Shown here: positions 1 through 14,621 of the stretch, piece by piece
Position numbering within the stretch: the stretch's first letter is position 1
Layout of the letters: each line of letters begins with the position of its first letter
DNA from: Proteles cristata cristata
Lineage: Eukaryota > Chordata > Mammalia > Carnivora > Hyaenidae
Direction: 5' to 3'
NCBI GenBank assembly: GCA_017311185.1
Contig: JAESUZ010004141.1
Coordinates: 868,001 to 932,000, forward strand
Length of the DNA stretch: 64,000 nucleotides
Position numbers and translations under genes: made by a program
Notes under the pieces: generated by a model
The model's database searches: none
Told to the model about the DNA's origin: nothing
What the model saw: the letters and a program-made list of their open reading frames with translations, nothing else

Positions 1-130
1 CCTTAATTTACTCCTCACAACAGTCTGCAAATCAGTGCCACATGTTACAAATGTTAATACTTAAGGAGTAGAAAGGTTAAGTGACTTGCTAAATTTACAC
101 TCTTAGTAAGTAGTGGAGACAGCCATTCTG
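1..130 (+). repeat. MIR SINE fragment
   Basis: The stretch has the MIR core and tail wording: 'ctcctcacaa', then 'aggttaagtgacttgct', then 'ttagtaagtagtggag'. It is diverged and is cut by the window edge. It lies downstream of the CRYAB poly(A) site. Confidence 0.6.
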
Positions 131-255
131 ACAATAATGTCCCCAGAGCCCCCTAAATCATAATGTGGTGATTAAGCGGATCTGCTGTATTTCCACGTTT
201 CTTTTTAAAAATACAGAATAGTCAAACAAGACAGTTATCTGTTGCTGAATGGTAT

Positions 256-261
256 TTTATT
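256..261 (-). terminator. CRYAB: CRYAB polyadenylation signal
   Basis: TTTATT on the plus strand is AATAAA on the minus strand. It lies about 118 bases past the CRYAB stop codon, which suits the short 3' UTR of this gene. The cleavage site is expected near 235-245. Confidence 0.75.
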
Positions 262-378
262 AGCTTCATAATTTGGGCCTGCCCTTAGCATTAATAAGCT
301 TCAGCACTAATCACAAGATTTTCATTCATTGGTGGGGACATTTTCTTGTTTTAAAAAATGCAGTTAGAGAAAGGGCTT

Positions 379-4339
<3,961 letters not shown>

Positions 4340-4433
4340 ATGTCAGGCCGCTCGGTGCCACATGCCCACCCGGCCACCACCGAGTACGAATTCGCCAACC
4401 CCAGCCGCCTGGGCGAGCAGCGCTTCGGCGAAG
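4340..4433 (+). CDS. HSPB2: HSPB2 coding exon 1
   Basis: HSPB2 (MKBP, the DMPK-binding small heat-shock protein) works in muscle, forming hetero-oligomers with HSPB3 and associating with the myotonic dystrophy kinase. The exon begins at ATG 4340 (gcagccATGT) and reads MSGRSVPHAHPATTEYEFAN..., ending ...RFGE plus one base before the donor gtacgg at 4434. The 31 codons match the vertebrate N-terminus of the family. With exon 2 it gives 182 residues, the human length. The gene is head-to-head with its paralogue CRYAB. Confidence 0.96.
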
Positions 4434-4919
4434 GTACGGTGCAGACGCCGCCCCCCCACCCCCCACCCCCCGAGATTCTGGGCTGGCCTCCCAACGGTGC
4501 TGGCCTCCACCCCACTGCGGGCTAAACTGCACTCCGGGCGAGCCGTCTCCCACCCCAGGCTCCCCCTCCGCCCCCAGCCAAGCCGGGCTCTGCGTCCCCC
4601 GCCTTCCGACCTCGGCGCGGACGCGGTGCGCGCCGGGCTCCAGCGCCTGCTCCCGGCCCCTCGCGGGGACCTCCTGCTCCTCTTCTGCCCCCCGTTTGTC
4701 TCGCCCTCCCCCACTCCCATCCCCTTCCCCAACTCAGCCCCCTCTTCCCGGCAGCCTCCTGCCAGCCGCCGAGTGCGGGCTGCCCGCAGCCTCTTTTCCC
4801 CACGTCTGCCGACCCCGGCCCTGCTCTCCCCGGTCGTCGTCTCCTGACCGCCCCGTTTCACCCTTGTGCCCCGCGCCTTCCGCCTCATCCTGCTCTCGCC
4901 CTCTCTCTCCGCCCCCCAG
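4434..4919 (+). other. HSPB2: HSPB2 intron
   Basis: Single intron of about 486 bases with GT donor and a strong polypyrimidine tract ending in cccccccag at 4919. It is GC-rich. The open frames that cross it are compositional and not coding. Confidence 0.9.
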
Positions 4920-5374
4920 GCCTCCTGCCCGAAGAGATCCTGACCCCCACCCTCTACCACGGCTACTACGTGCGGCCCCGGGCCGCCGCGGCTGCGGGGG
5001 GCGGCAGGGCCGGGGCCTCCGAGCTCAGGCTCAGTGAGGGCAAATTTCAGGCCTTTCTGGATGTGAGCCACTTCACCCCAGATGAGGTGACCGTGAGGAC
5101 TGTGGACAACCTGCTGGAGGTGTCTGCCCGGCACCCCCAGCGCCTGGACCGCCACGGCTTCGTGTCGCGAGAGTTCTGCCGCACCTACGTCCTGCCTGCG
5201 GACGTGGACCCCTGGCGGGTCCGCGCCGCGCTCTCGCACGACGGCATCCTTAACCTGGAGGCGCCGCGGGGCGGCCGGCATTTGGACACGGAGGTCAACG
5301 AGGTCTACATCTCCCTGCTCCCTGCGCCCCCCGATCCAGAGGAAGAGGAGGAGGCAAGCAGAGGGGAGTCGTGA
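4920..5374 (+). CDS. HSPB2: HSPB2 coding exon 2 (alpha-crystallin domain)
   Basis: The exon continues in frame with GLLPEEILTPTLYHGYYVR, then an Ala/Gly linker (PRAAAAAGGGRAGAS, residues 51-65), then the alpha-crystallin domain from about residue 66 (SELRLSEGKFQAFLDV...) to about 150 (...LNLEAPRGG). HGFVSREFCRTY (110-121) aligns with [12 protein letters not shown] of CRYAB, and Arg is kept at the position before the CRYAB R120 equivalent pair. The tail is acidic (PPDPEEEEEA) and ends SRGES then TGA; I recall IVEP in human, so the last residues vary. No IXI motif is seen in the tail, as usual for HSPB2. Total 182 residues. Confidence 0.96.
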
Positions 5375-5551
5375 GTGCCGCCGAGCCAGCCCCCAGCCAG
5401 CCCCCTTCCGCCTCCCTCGGCGATAGGAGCCGCTGCCCACCACCCCAGAGGTAGCAGCATCCTTGGGGAAAGGGGAAAGTGCACGGCCCACGATGTATGG
5501 TTTGGTCCCTTGAGACATGTGAAAGCGTTTGTTTAGTCCTGGCTGGAGCTG

Positions 5552-5557
5552 AATAAA
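5552..5557 (+). terminator. HSPB2: HSPB2 polyadenylation signal
   Basis: AATAAA occurs 178 bases past the HSPB2 stop and is followed by a GT-rich stretch (ccttgtttgtgcctc). In humans some transcripts read through this site into C11orf52, so incomplete use is possible here too. Confidence 0.75.
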
Positions 5558-5639
5558 CCCTAATCTCAGGGCCTTGTTTGTGCCTCTCCCTATTCTGTGG
5601 CCTGGACGATGGGATGGCCGGGGGGGGGAGGAGGTCATA

Positions 5640-6900
5640 GCCAGCTAGACAAAAAGCTCCTCAGTTAGATGCGCCCAACGTCACAGCACCCTGAGTTCAC
5701 ACTTGGATGCTGAGATCATACCCGGAAGCTGACCCTGGCCCCAGATCAAATTCCTAGCCATAATTTTCTCACAATGCAACAAAAGAGAGAGTGATCCTGG
5801 GAGGGAAAAGGGATATGCCATCCAAACAGCCCAGAGGGCACTGTCTGAGCTGGCGATTAGAGACACAAAAACAAGGGTCTCCAGCCTGTCTGGCCTGTGT
5901 TGGGTAGGGCCTGGGGAAACAGTTTGAGGCTGGAGAGAGTTGCCCAAAGCCCTGTTTTCCCGTAGTAAGGTCTGTCCACTGAAAATGGTGTCTAATTCTG
6001 AGCGATGGAGTATGCGTAGGCAGGGCACGGACACAGGACCTCTGCCATCGTCACCAAACCAGAGTCTCTCCAGCCTCTGCACAGGGGAGGCCTCTATTTC
6101 TAGTTCTGGAACATCCCCAAGAGAGGAATCACTGCATTGCCCACCCAATCCAAGACCAAATACAGGGGGTCTAGTGTTATTTGTGCAGGGGTGATGGCCA
6201 GAGAACGTTCACTTTGGATGCAGGGTCTTAATACGAGAGATTTGGCGTGTTCAGGAAAGCATGGGGGCCTGACTTCTCAATTCCTCTCTATAGTTCATGC
6301 ATGTGTATGATTTGAGGAGTGTCCAGACGAGCCCCCCTGCCCCCAGAATATGTTTTACCGGGTTGTCATGGACACCTGAAATTCTTCCATTAAAGTGGTT
6401 GATTCTGAACTTTTTTCGGTTATAGACCCAGTTGAAAAATCTAGCAAAAGCAAAAGATCCCCTTATCAGAAAAAAATACACATGCTCTCAAATTTGCCTT
6501 ACAATTTAAATAGGTTCACACACCTCTTGAGGTCCATTCATGTACCTCTTCTTAAGGATCTGTGGATTCCCAAGAACCCTCACTCAAAGAATTCAATTCT
6601 TGGTTAAAAAATTACCATCTATCAAAAATGAAAGCATGCTTCAGAGAAATAACTAATAATATATTCATTGGTTCATCCGTTCGTTCAACAAGTATTTATC
6701 AACCCCCAGGTAATATATTATGGAAGATGTTCATTATAAACATAAAATTTAAAAACTATGCTCGTTTATTGTCTATTCTAGGGAAACTTACATTTGGTTG
6801 AGAAGAAAAAAACATTAGAAAGGATTCTACTTGGACTTTAGCCAAAATGACTTCACATTGATCTATTCTGTAATTGTTATTTTTATGTGAGCTTTATTTA
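5640..6900. other. Intergenic, HSPB2 to first SINE
   Basis: Mostly unique-looking sequence, AT-rich after 6380. I see no splice-bounded coding segment, no RNA gene and no clear repeat. Confidence 0.5.
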
Positions 6901-6915
6901 AAGAGAGGGTGCCTA

Positions 6916-7128
6916 GGGCACCTAGATGGCTCAGTTGGTTGAGCACCGACTTCGGCTCAGGTCATGATACCACAGTTCGTGGGTTCGAGCCTTGCTGACA
7001 GCACAGAGCCTGAGACTGCTTCGGATTCTGTGTCTCCCTCTCTCTGCCCCTCCCCTGCGTGTGTGTGCGCGCTCGCTCGCTCTCTCTCAAAAATAAATAA
7101 ACATTTAAAAAGTTATAAAAAAATAAAA
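6916..7128 (+). mobile_element. Feliform CAN-type SINE (tRNA-derived)
   Basis: Head 'gggcacctagatggctcag', RNA polymerase III B-box-like 'gggttcgagcc', CT-rich middle, then AAATAAATAAAC tail. It is the first of two head-to-tail copies inserted at the same AAAGAGAGG target. Confidence 0.9.
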
Positions 7129-7132
7129 GAGA

Positions 7133-7343
7133 GGTGCCTGGGTGGTGGAGTCTGTTAAGCATCCGACTTCGCCTAGGTCATGATCTCACGGTCTGTGGTT
7201 TGAGCTCTGCGTTGGGCTACGTGCTGACAGCTCAAAGCCTGTTTCAGATTCTGTAACTCCCTCTATCTCTGCCCCTCCCCCGCTCATGCTCTGTCTCTCT
7301 GTTTCAAAAATGAATAAAAACTATAAAAACAATTTTTTAAATC
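7133..7343 (+). mobile_element. Feliform CAN-type SINE
   Basis: Head 'ggtgcctgggtggtggagtc' to tail 'aatgaataaaaactataaaa'. The target word AAAGAGAGG flanks it at about 7126 and 7347. Confidence 0.9.
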
Positions 7344-7460
7344 AATAAAAGAGAGGGTTCCTTAGCTAGAAAAAAAAATTGAAACCTCTGATATAGCCCA
7401 AATCCCCACACCATTCAAACTCATTTACAACTGTTAGTCAACATCTTCTGGGACGTTTAT

Positions 7461-7651
7461 AAAAATTTTTCATTCATTTTTAAGAGAGAACATGGGCAGG
7501 GAAGGGGCAGAGAGAAAGGGGGGGACAGAGGATCCTCACTGGGCTCTGCATTGACAACAGAGAGCCCAAAGTGGGGCTTGAACTCATGTACTGAGAGATT
7601 GTGAACTGAGCTGAAGTCGGTTGCTTAACCAACTGAGTCACCCAAGTGCCC
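7461..7651 (-). mobile_element. Feliform CAN-type SINE
   Basis: Reverse copy: T-rich start, AGAGAGA tract, 'ggggcttgaactca', ending 'cacccaagtgccc'. Flanked by a diverged target repeat (cttctgggacg / cttctctgggacg). Confidence 0.9.
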
Positions 7652-7937
7652 TTCTCTGGGACGCTTTAAGTGATGGGGAACTTGGAACTTTGTAAGTTCT
7701 TTTTTGCAGTTCTTCATCAGAACTCTTTGGACATACTTCTAATAAATTCTTCCGTCTGTTGGCCCAGAGTCTTCATTTTAGTAACTTCTGCTTATTGGTC
7801 TGGTTATGTCCAGAAAACCAGTGCAATCCTTCTTTTCATTTGGAAGTCCCTTTCAGATTTTCTAAAATAACTATCCCTTCCTCTTAAAGTTTCTCTTTCC
7901 CAAGTAAACATGCCTACTTCTTTTAACCATATATAAC

Positions 7938-8058
7938 TTTTTAAAAAGTTTATTTATTTATTCATTTAAACAATATCTACATCTAGCATGGGGTTCAAAC
8001 TTACAACCCCTAGATCAAGAGTCACATGCTCCTCTGACTGAGGCAGCCAGGTGCCTCC
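7938..8058 (-). mobile_element. Older short CAN SINE
   Basis: Reads 'aagtttatttatttattcattt...agcatggggttcaaacttacaacccctagatcaagagtc...gaggcagccaggtgcctcc', an older carnivoran tRNA-derived SINE lacking the GAGAGA block. Confidence 0.75.
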
Positions 8059-8544
8059 AGGACATTCCAAACCTAGACAACTTTCTCTAGAACACCCTGC
8101 CTTTTGACAGTGCAACTTGGAATTCAACATGTGGATTAAAATGATTATTCTGGTCATGGGCTGACTGGTACAGACTTCAGTGGAATAATCAATACCCTTG
8201 TTTATCACTCTAACTTCTATTAACACTGCTTAAGGTTTTCTGGGTACCACAGTACACTGCGGGTTCCTTTGGGGTTTCTGGTCATAAAATCTCTTTGGTG
8301 TTTTCCTTTAAAATTCTCCTTTAAGTTAGAGAAAGTGGCTAAAAAGGGACCAGATTGTGGTGGCTTTGAGTGCCAGGCTAAAAAGTTTGGGTATCAGGAT
8401 GAAAAGAATACAGTCACTAATGGTGCATAGAAAGGATTGCTGGGGAGAAGCATAGCCATGAAGTAAGAGGCTAGTACAATGATCCCTCACAAGATGATAA
8501 AGTGAGATGCTTTGCCGTCTGACAATTAGCTAAGAAGAAGTGAT

Positions 8545-8680
8545 AACAATAGGTAGAACTTACTGACAGCTTCCCATGTGCCAGACTGTGGACTAGAACT
8601 TTGTGTACATTATCTCACATAATCTTCACCACAATCCTATAACACTATGCCCATTTCTCATAAGGAAAAAGGAGGGGGAG
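8545..8680 (+). repeat. MIR SINE
   Basis: Contains 'cccatgtgccagactgtg', 'tacattatctcacataatcttcacc' and 'atgcccatttctcataagg', the MIR core wording. Confidence 0.7.
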
Positions 8681-9686
8681 GAAGGAAGTGTCCAGTGTAC
8701 CCTGTGGAGTCCGGGGCTGAGTGGTGGGTCCTGAACATCCCTAAGGGGCACAAAAAATAACAGAGCATCTGGGCAATGTAGGGGTCGGAGCCCTGAAGAG
8801 AAGCCTTACAGGTTTCACAAATTCTCCCAGAGCCCATATTTTCTACAGAGGAATTTGCTCACTGCACCCTGCTCACTGGTGAGTGCAGAATGAGTCTAAC
8901 TTTGGGTCATTGGAGGGAGAGAGTGAGTTGAGGTGGAAGTAGAGATTCTGTAATTCTGTACTGAGCATGAGGAAGTCAATGGTCAAGAAGTGCTGAGAGG
9001 CCATTCCAGTCATAACACCATCTGATTTTTGACCAGCAAGGGGATTAGGTAATGAGTTAGGTCTTCTCTCTTTCACCATCGTAGAAAAAAGGGATCTGCT
9101 CACATCGATTCCAAATGCAAGGGGGGCTATGAAAGGAATCCATTTCCCTAAATTAGAATTTCCAAGGGACTCCAGTTTTCAAACCCAGATTCTGGACAGG
9201 GATAATAAGAAACTGATACTGATTACTGTGAAAGTGAAACTCCACTCAACCTGAGTAGTGCTGGGGAAACACAAGGTAAGACTCTTGACTCCATTATAGA
9301 GGATGTATTTCAATGACAGCATGATGTAGTAGAGAAACATTTCCTAAGGAAACCCAGAGCCCTTTGCTATCTCAGGTTCCTTTTCACTGAAGCTTGACGC
9401 CCAAAGTTCATGACTTCTTCAAAGCAGCTCCAAATCCCGAAGGTGAGATAGCTCTTACCTGGAGCCCACATGTGTTCCTGTACCACTTGGCTGGGAACAG
9501 TCACCTGGGAATCATTCCAGCAGGTGGCTTCCAAAGTCCAACCTGCTAGGTTGAAATCTGACACTGACAAAGACTCCCGGGAGCTGTTACTGAAAGCTAA
9601 ACCAGGAACCAGGAAATGCACAAGCCTCTTTATGCAGAAAAACAGCTGGGCTCCCTCGGAGGCGGAGGCGGAGGCGAAGGAGCACC
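8681..9686. other. Upstream region of C11orf52 orthologue
   Basis: About 1 kb of mostly unique sequence. Just before the start codon it becomes GC-rich with a short gaggcg repeat (9657-9675). I do not recognise a TATA box; the transcription start is probably between 9450 and 9650. Confidence 0.4.
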
Positions 9687-9718
9687 ATGGGAAACCAGCT
9701 CTGCTGCGGGGGACGCTG
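9687..9718 (+). CDS. C11orf52: C11orf52 orthologue, coding exon 1
   Basis: The start ATG is in an excellent Kozak context (gcaccATGG) and reads MGNQLCCGGR plus two bases of a Trp codon before the donor gtgagt at 9719. Gly2 followed by Asn and Cys6-Cys7 is the classic pattern for N-myristoylation plus palmitoylation, so the small protein is probably membrane-anchored; this is inferred from the motif. Human C11orf52 begins MGN.VCCGG. The four exons total 127 residues against 123 in human. The molecular function of the family is not established. In human the gene can be transcribed as a read-through from HSPB2. Confidence 0.88.
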
Positions 9719-10024
9719 GTGAGTAGGGGCAGGGGATGGAGGGAGACTTCTATGCTGGTGGACACGGAGGCCCAGAGAATAAGAGAAAGCCTGCAGAGAG
9801 TTCTCTACCAACCTCCTACAGCCACCTCCCTCTGCGTGGCACACCTCCCGAGTGCCAGCACCAGAGCATTACCTCTTTCTGTGCTCACTTCTTTCAGAAA
9901 ACACAGTCAAGACTGCTGACAGTAAAATGGGCCAGAGTGGGAACGGAATGGTGAACTGGCATGGTTTCTCTCTGTCCCTCCCTTCCTCTCCTTTCTTCTC
10001 TCTCCCTTCCTTTCTTCCCCAGAT

Positions 10025-10245
10025 GATGATGATAATTAATGATAGCATTGGCGAGCTTACTGTATTCCAGGCACTTTTCAAACAATCTCATTTACTCTTC
10101 CCCACAATGCTATGAGGGGAGGTGGCCTTACTCCTCGAGGCTCAGAGACGTTGACTTGTCCCAGGTCACATGGCTAGTGAGCAAATAAACCAGCATTCCA
10201 ACCCAGGCCTGCTGACTTCAAGGCTCATACTTTTAACCACTACAT
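10025..10245 (+). repeat. MIR SINE, well preserved
   Basis: Nearly full MIR: 'attccaggcacttttcaaacaatctca', 'tgctatgagggg', 'caggtcacatggctagtgagc', 'aacccaggcctgctgact', 'ttaaccactac'. Confidence 0.85.
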
Positions 10246-11117
10246 AATCTGCCCTCCCAAATGAAGCAATCAACTTTGAAGAAATGTTTGTTTAAAAGGG
10301 CAGAAGTGGAGAGAGGGAGAATATCCATGAAATATTTGAATACAGCTTTCACACTTGCTTGTCGTGTGACCTTAGGCAAATCCTGTAACTTCTCTTTTTC
10401 CTCACGAGTACAGTATAGATAGCATGACCTATGTTGTTTAGAGCATAGGTTTGAAGAGCAGAGGATATGGGAAAGCCTCACAATGAATTATTCACACTGC
10501 TTTTACTGTTCTTTCCCAGAGTTGTAACCCCTCTAAACTCCTGGACCTGGTTTTATCCTGTTCACTGTTTTCTTAGCTATATATTCCATCCCTGGGTCAG
10601 TCTTGAGGATGTCCTGCTTGTGAAAAAAAAAGACCATCACTGTATTTACAGAAATAGATAAAGTACATTGAAGAGTGCATATGATTTGGAATCTGTACGT
10701 TGGATTCAAATCCTGTTCTTACTACTCACTTATTTACCAAATATTATACCTATATAATTGAATTATGATTCAATAATAATAATTGAATACCTATATGTAC
10801 CCAGTATAATGACAGATGTAGAGAACGTAATAATAATGGAAAATTTAGCCCCTGCCTTCTTGAGTAAGATACCAAAGTTCTAGGGCCTTAGCTGACCAAT
10901 CTGCAAGATGGAAACAATGTTAAGTTTCCCAGAATTTTATCAGGATTGGGGCAGGGGAGGAGGGAAGTCACTTTTTAAACTCTGAGATATCCCATAGACA
11001 CAGAACATTTAGGAACATGTAAGAATTTCTACAGAAAAGAGTGTAACAACTTTCACTTCCTTTGTTTCAAGTTTTCATATTCTTCATTTTTGGTTAATCT
11101 TTCCTCTCATGGTGGTA

Positions 11118-11320
11118 ATTGTAGCAGTCGGCTTTTACTGATGCTCATTGTACGTTAGGCACCTAGCTGAGTATTTACATCAATTATTTTATATAATTCT
11201 TATGATAATCCATGGTGTTTAGGTTCTATTATTATCCTCATTTTATTAATAAGAAAATGAAAGCCTGATGAAGCTAAAAACTTACTGAAGTTCACACAGC
11301 TAGTCTGATGCCATCAGTCC
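11118..11320 (+). repeat. MIR SINE
   Basis: Wording typical of MIR: 'tacgttaggcacctagctgag', 'attattatcctcattttatt', 'gttcacacagctagtctgatg'. Confidence 0.75.
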
Positions 11321-11351
11321 AACACTACAGCCTAGCTAGAAACACTACCCC

Positions 11352-11574
11352 AGGGGGCGCCTGGGTGGCTTAGTCAGTTGGGCATCCGACTTTCGCTTGG
11401 GTCACGATCTCACGGTTCGTGGGCCCGAGCCCCGCGTCGGGCTCTGTGCTGACTGCCAGCTCAGAGCCTAGAGCCTGTTTCAGAGTCTGTATCTCCCTTT
11501 CTCTCTGACCCTCCCCTGCTCACTCTGTCTCTCTCTCTCTCCCCTAGAAATAAATAAAAAAATAAAAAAAAAAA
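11352..11574 (+). mobile_element. Feliform CAN-type SINE, young-looking subfamily
   Basis: Full copy with the 'tttcgcttgggtcacgatctc', 'gctgactgccagctcagagcc' and 'ccctagaaataaataaa' variants. It is flanked by a perfect 15-base target duplication TAGAAACACTACCCC at 11337-11351 and 11575-11589. Confidence 0.95.
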
Positions 11575-11776
11575 TAGAAACACTACCCCGGATATTCTAA
11601 CCTAAATACATTTTTTCCTCTTAAAATATTAGTAGATATTTTAAGTAGATAAATATTAGATATTTTAAGTAGATAAATATTGTTTCCCTCTGTTTCTCAT
11701 TATCTCAATAAACTTACAGAGGCTGATAGTATGACAACTAAAAAAATTTTTATTTTATATTTATCATTATTCTTTT

Positions 11777-11986
11777 TTTTAAATTTTTATAAATATTTAT
11801 TTATGTTTGAGAGACAGTGAGAGACATAGCATGAGTAGGGGAGGGGCAGAGAGAGAGGGAGACACAGAATTTACCAGGCTTTGAGGTGTCAGCACAGAGC
11901 CCGATGTGGGGCTTGAACTCACAAACCACGAGATCATGACCTGAGCCACAGTTGGACACTTATCCAATTGAACCACCCAGGTGTCC
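11777..11986 (-). mobile_element. Feliform CAN-type SINE
   Basis: Reverse copy from poly(T)/AT-rich start to 'aaccacccaggtgtcc'. Flanked by similar 'tcattattcttttt' and 'tcattattattctttt' words. Confidence 0.9.
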
Positions 11987-12142
11987 TCATTATTATTCTT
12001 TTCTGATGACAAAAGTAATATTCACCACAGAAAATTTGGAAAATATCAAAGAGCAGGAAATAAGAAGCAACCATAAATATACTGAATATATTTACAGCAA
12101 TCATAAACGACAGGAACATTTTAGTATATTTCTACGTGATCC

Positions 12143-12556
12143 TTTTTTTTTTTTTTCGGTGGACCTCGCAGTTATATTTATTTGCGCCACAAAGGAAACC
12201 ACATATTGACAAGCGTGCAGCAATGCTGCATGTTCCCATCTAACAGCTTGCTGAGATTTACAGCCAGGCTGACGCTCCATCTGACGTGTACTCCAAGTAA
12301 AGCTGGTTAATGATGACCACGAGTGGGTGCAGGACTTGAAGCTTTCAAAGCTTTACCTCTTTTATCCTGATCTTATAAACAATGAAGCCCATCCATCCCA
12401 TTCCTACCCAAATTTCCTGGTAATCTTGTGTACAGTAGGGCTTCGTGGGAACCCAAACATTTTTAATAAGGCTTTGAAGCATCTGGGCACTGGACCTCTC
12501 CTACGCACGCCGACCTACACAGTGACTCAGAAAGATCACCTCCACGTAACCATTTT
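12143..12556 (-). pseudogene. Candidate processed retrocopy of an unidentified mRNA 3' end
   Basis: Read on the minus strand, unique non-SINE sequence ends in AATAAA (12177-12182), then 20 bases, then an uninterrupted run of 14 A (12143-12156). That is the layout of a reverse-transcribed polyadenylated mRNA. Short open stretches exist in each minus frame but none is convincing, and I do not recognise the parent gene. The far end is uncertain; an imperfect match of 'acgtgatcc' (left) and 'acgtaacc' (right) could be a decayed target duplication. It could instead be the 3' end of a real minus-strand transcript with a genomic A tract. Confidence 0.4.
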
Positions 12557-12658
12557 GAAATGTCTGTGTGCATAAGTTTTTACCTCAAAACATGCCTTAT
12601 TATCTTTTTATTACAAAGATTAAGATTTTCCATGCTATTATATGTTCTTCCAATATCT

Positions 12659-12879
12659 TTTTTTTTTTTAATTGTTAATGTTTCATTTACTTTTGAGAAA
12701 GAGGGAGACAAGAACATGAGCAGGGGAGGGACAGAGAGAGAGGGAGACACAGAATTCCAAGCAGGCTCCACATTGTCAGTACAGAGCCCCATGCGGGGCT
12801 TGAACCCCAGAACCGCAAGATCACAACCTGAGCCGAAATCAGACACTTAACCAACTGAGCCACCCAGGAGACCCCCCTG
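12659..12879 (-). mobile_element. Feliform CAN-type SINE
   Basis: Reverse copy with poly(T) start, 'ggggcttgaaccccagaaccgcaagatca' and end 'gagccacccaggagacccc'. Flanks 'atatcttttt' and 'acatctttctt' may be its target duplication. Confidence 0.9.
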
Positions 12880-12889
12880 CACATCTTTC

Positions 12890-13674
12890 TTAAATGGATG
12901 TATAATGTTCTAGTTATAGAAGATGCCATTTATGTAGTGGTTTCCCAATGTTGAACATTTAGGGTATTTCCTATTTTTTGCAATTGTAAATAATGCTACA
13001 ATGAGCATCCATATTTGCGCCTGATTATTTCTTAGGATATAGATTTGCTACATCGGAGGGTACACATCTTATGTTTAAGCTTCCTTATACTTCTTGTCAA
13101 TTGCATTCTCGGAAAATTGAGCCATTTTTTCCCCTACTACCAATAAAGGAGAGTGCCCATTTAGTTTCCTGAATTCTGAGCTAAAACTAAAATCCTATCA
13201 GCTATGAGTCTAACTGAATATTCCATTTGTGTCCAGGCATTAGACAGTATCCAACATGGGAACAGGTTTCATTCACTAACATTGGGTCGCCCAAGTCTGT
13301 TACTTTAGAATTTATATTCTCTTCATCCATTTAAGTAGAAGTAAATAGGAAAATATTAGCAACAAGGGCAAAGGATGAGAGGCTAGGATAAGGCTATGAC
13401 CAGGCAGAGGTAAAAAAAAAAAAAAATTAAATTAAATTAACAAAAGGAAGAGCTGGAGTGGCAAACGTAGAAAATAGAAGTAGAAAGACCTAGAAGTGGT
13501 TTCAAAGTTTTTTTCTTCCAAACCACCAGTAAAGTTCAGATGGTGACTCCATCTGCTTTCAACTCAGCAAGCTGCATTAAAACCAAAAGTCACACCAAAA
13601 CAGAAACCTCTGTCAAATGTGTGTGTGAAAATACTGATTTTTCCACAGCAGTAAAATGGACATGACTTAGAAGC
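12890..13674. other. Intronic sequence, part LINE-like
   Basis: The piece at about 12900-13140 ('ggtttcccaatgttgaacatttagggtatttcc', 'caattgtaaataatgctacaatgagcatcc') reads like an antisense L1 ORF2 or 3' tail. The rest shows nothing I can name beyond an A-rich tract at 13411-13440. Confidence 0.45.
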
Positions 13675-13676
13675 TC

Positions 13677-13714
<38 letters not shown>
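13675..13714 (+). repeat. (CT)n microsatellite
   Basis: About 40 bases of CT repeats with one TTT interruption. Confidence 0.9.
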
Positions 13715-14621
13715 TAGTTAGCAAAAGAAGGAAATTTCCTTACAGAGACAGAGGTCAGAACAGATAGGGTTGGCTCTGGTGAGAGTTGGAAATATACTAG
13801 CAAGAAAAAGCATCGGAGTAAGCCTCAAACTATTCAGCCTGTTTCCTCAGACAAGTGTTTTTCTCTGGCATTCAAACAGTTGACAATCACGCAGACACCC
13901 TGGCTCCGCTGGGGACCCCAGGGGCTCAGAAAGGAGTCTGTCCTGCAGCTCAGAAATGAGGTCTGTCCTGCAGCAAGGGCAAGGGCAGCTGAGTCACTCA
14001 CCAAATTCAGAGCTCCCTGTGCTGTGAATGTGAAAGGTTAGATATCTCTCACTTTCTCTGTTAATTAAAAACAAGGACAGGGAAACAGGGAGGGAGATTA
14101 GAAAAGGGCTTGGAGGGGTCCTAACTAGTTAACCCTGGTTGTGGCAGCTTCTGTGACTCCCAGAATGGGAACCCGATGTTAGCAGAGACTTTGAAAAAAA
14201 TAAGTAAATAAAATAAAACACTGAGTGCAGTAGCAAGAGGGTCTCCGAATCCAGGAATATCCCATTTTTTGGCAGGTTTCCCTTACCCTCTGCTGGGATT
14301 AGCCTGTTAGACAATCCCAGAATAGCCCTCAACCCGACTATCTCCCTGGACAATCTCCCTGGCGAGTTGCGCCTGATTGCCTGAGGCTGTATTTTGGGTT
14401 TGGTTATGTCAGTTGTACCACTCCACCTTCCAGAACCATCCTTGAGGGAGAGATGTGGTACCCTTGATAAATGCTTTTGGGCTGGCTCAGGGTGAATCTT
14501 TGTTAGAGGGAGGTTGGGGAAGGTCATCCCAGACTGTTAGGAGGCCACAGAACAAATGGTGAAGGTGGGAAGATAGAGACCAGGACTCTTACACTTGGGT
14601 GATCTGTGTTTCCCTTCACAG

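Larger units (their letters stand above)
9719..14621 (+). other. C11orf52: C11orf52 intron 1
   Basis: Donor gtgagt and acceptor ttcacag. The intron contains two MIRs, three SINEs, a minus-strand retrocopy-like segment (12143-12556) and a CT microsatellite (13675-13714), which are listed separately. Confidence 0.8.

Noticed and set aside
4343..5638. 431-codon open frame on the minus strand across HSPB2
   Set aside because: It lies wholly within the HSPB2 CpG island, antisense to a well-identified gene, with low-complexity R/G/P-rich content and no recognisable domain. GC-rich codons on one strand create stop-free antisense frames.
7022..7090. Internal pol III boxes of SINEs considered as tRNA genes
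   Set aside because: They match degenerate tRNA-derived SINE heads with A-rich tails and target duplications; no intact tRNA cloverleaf is seen.
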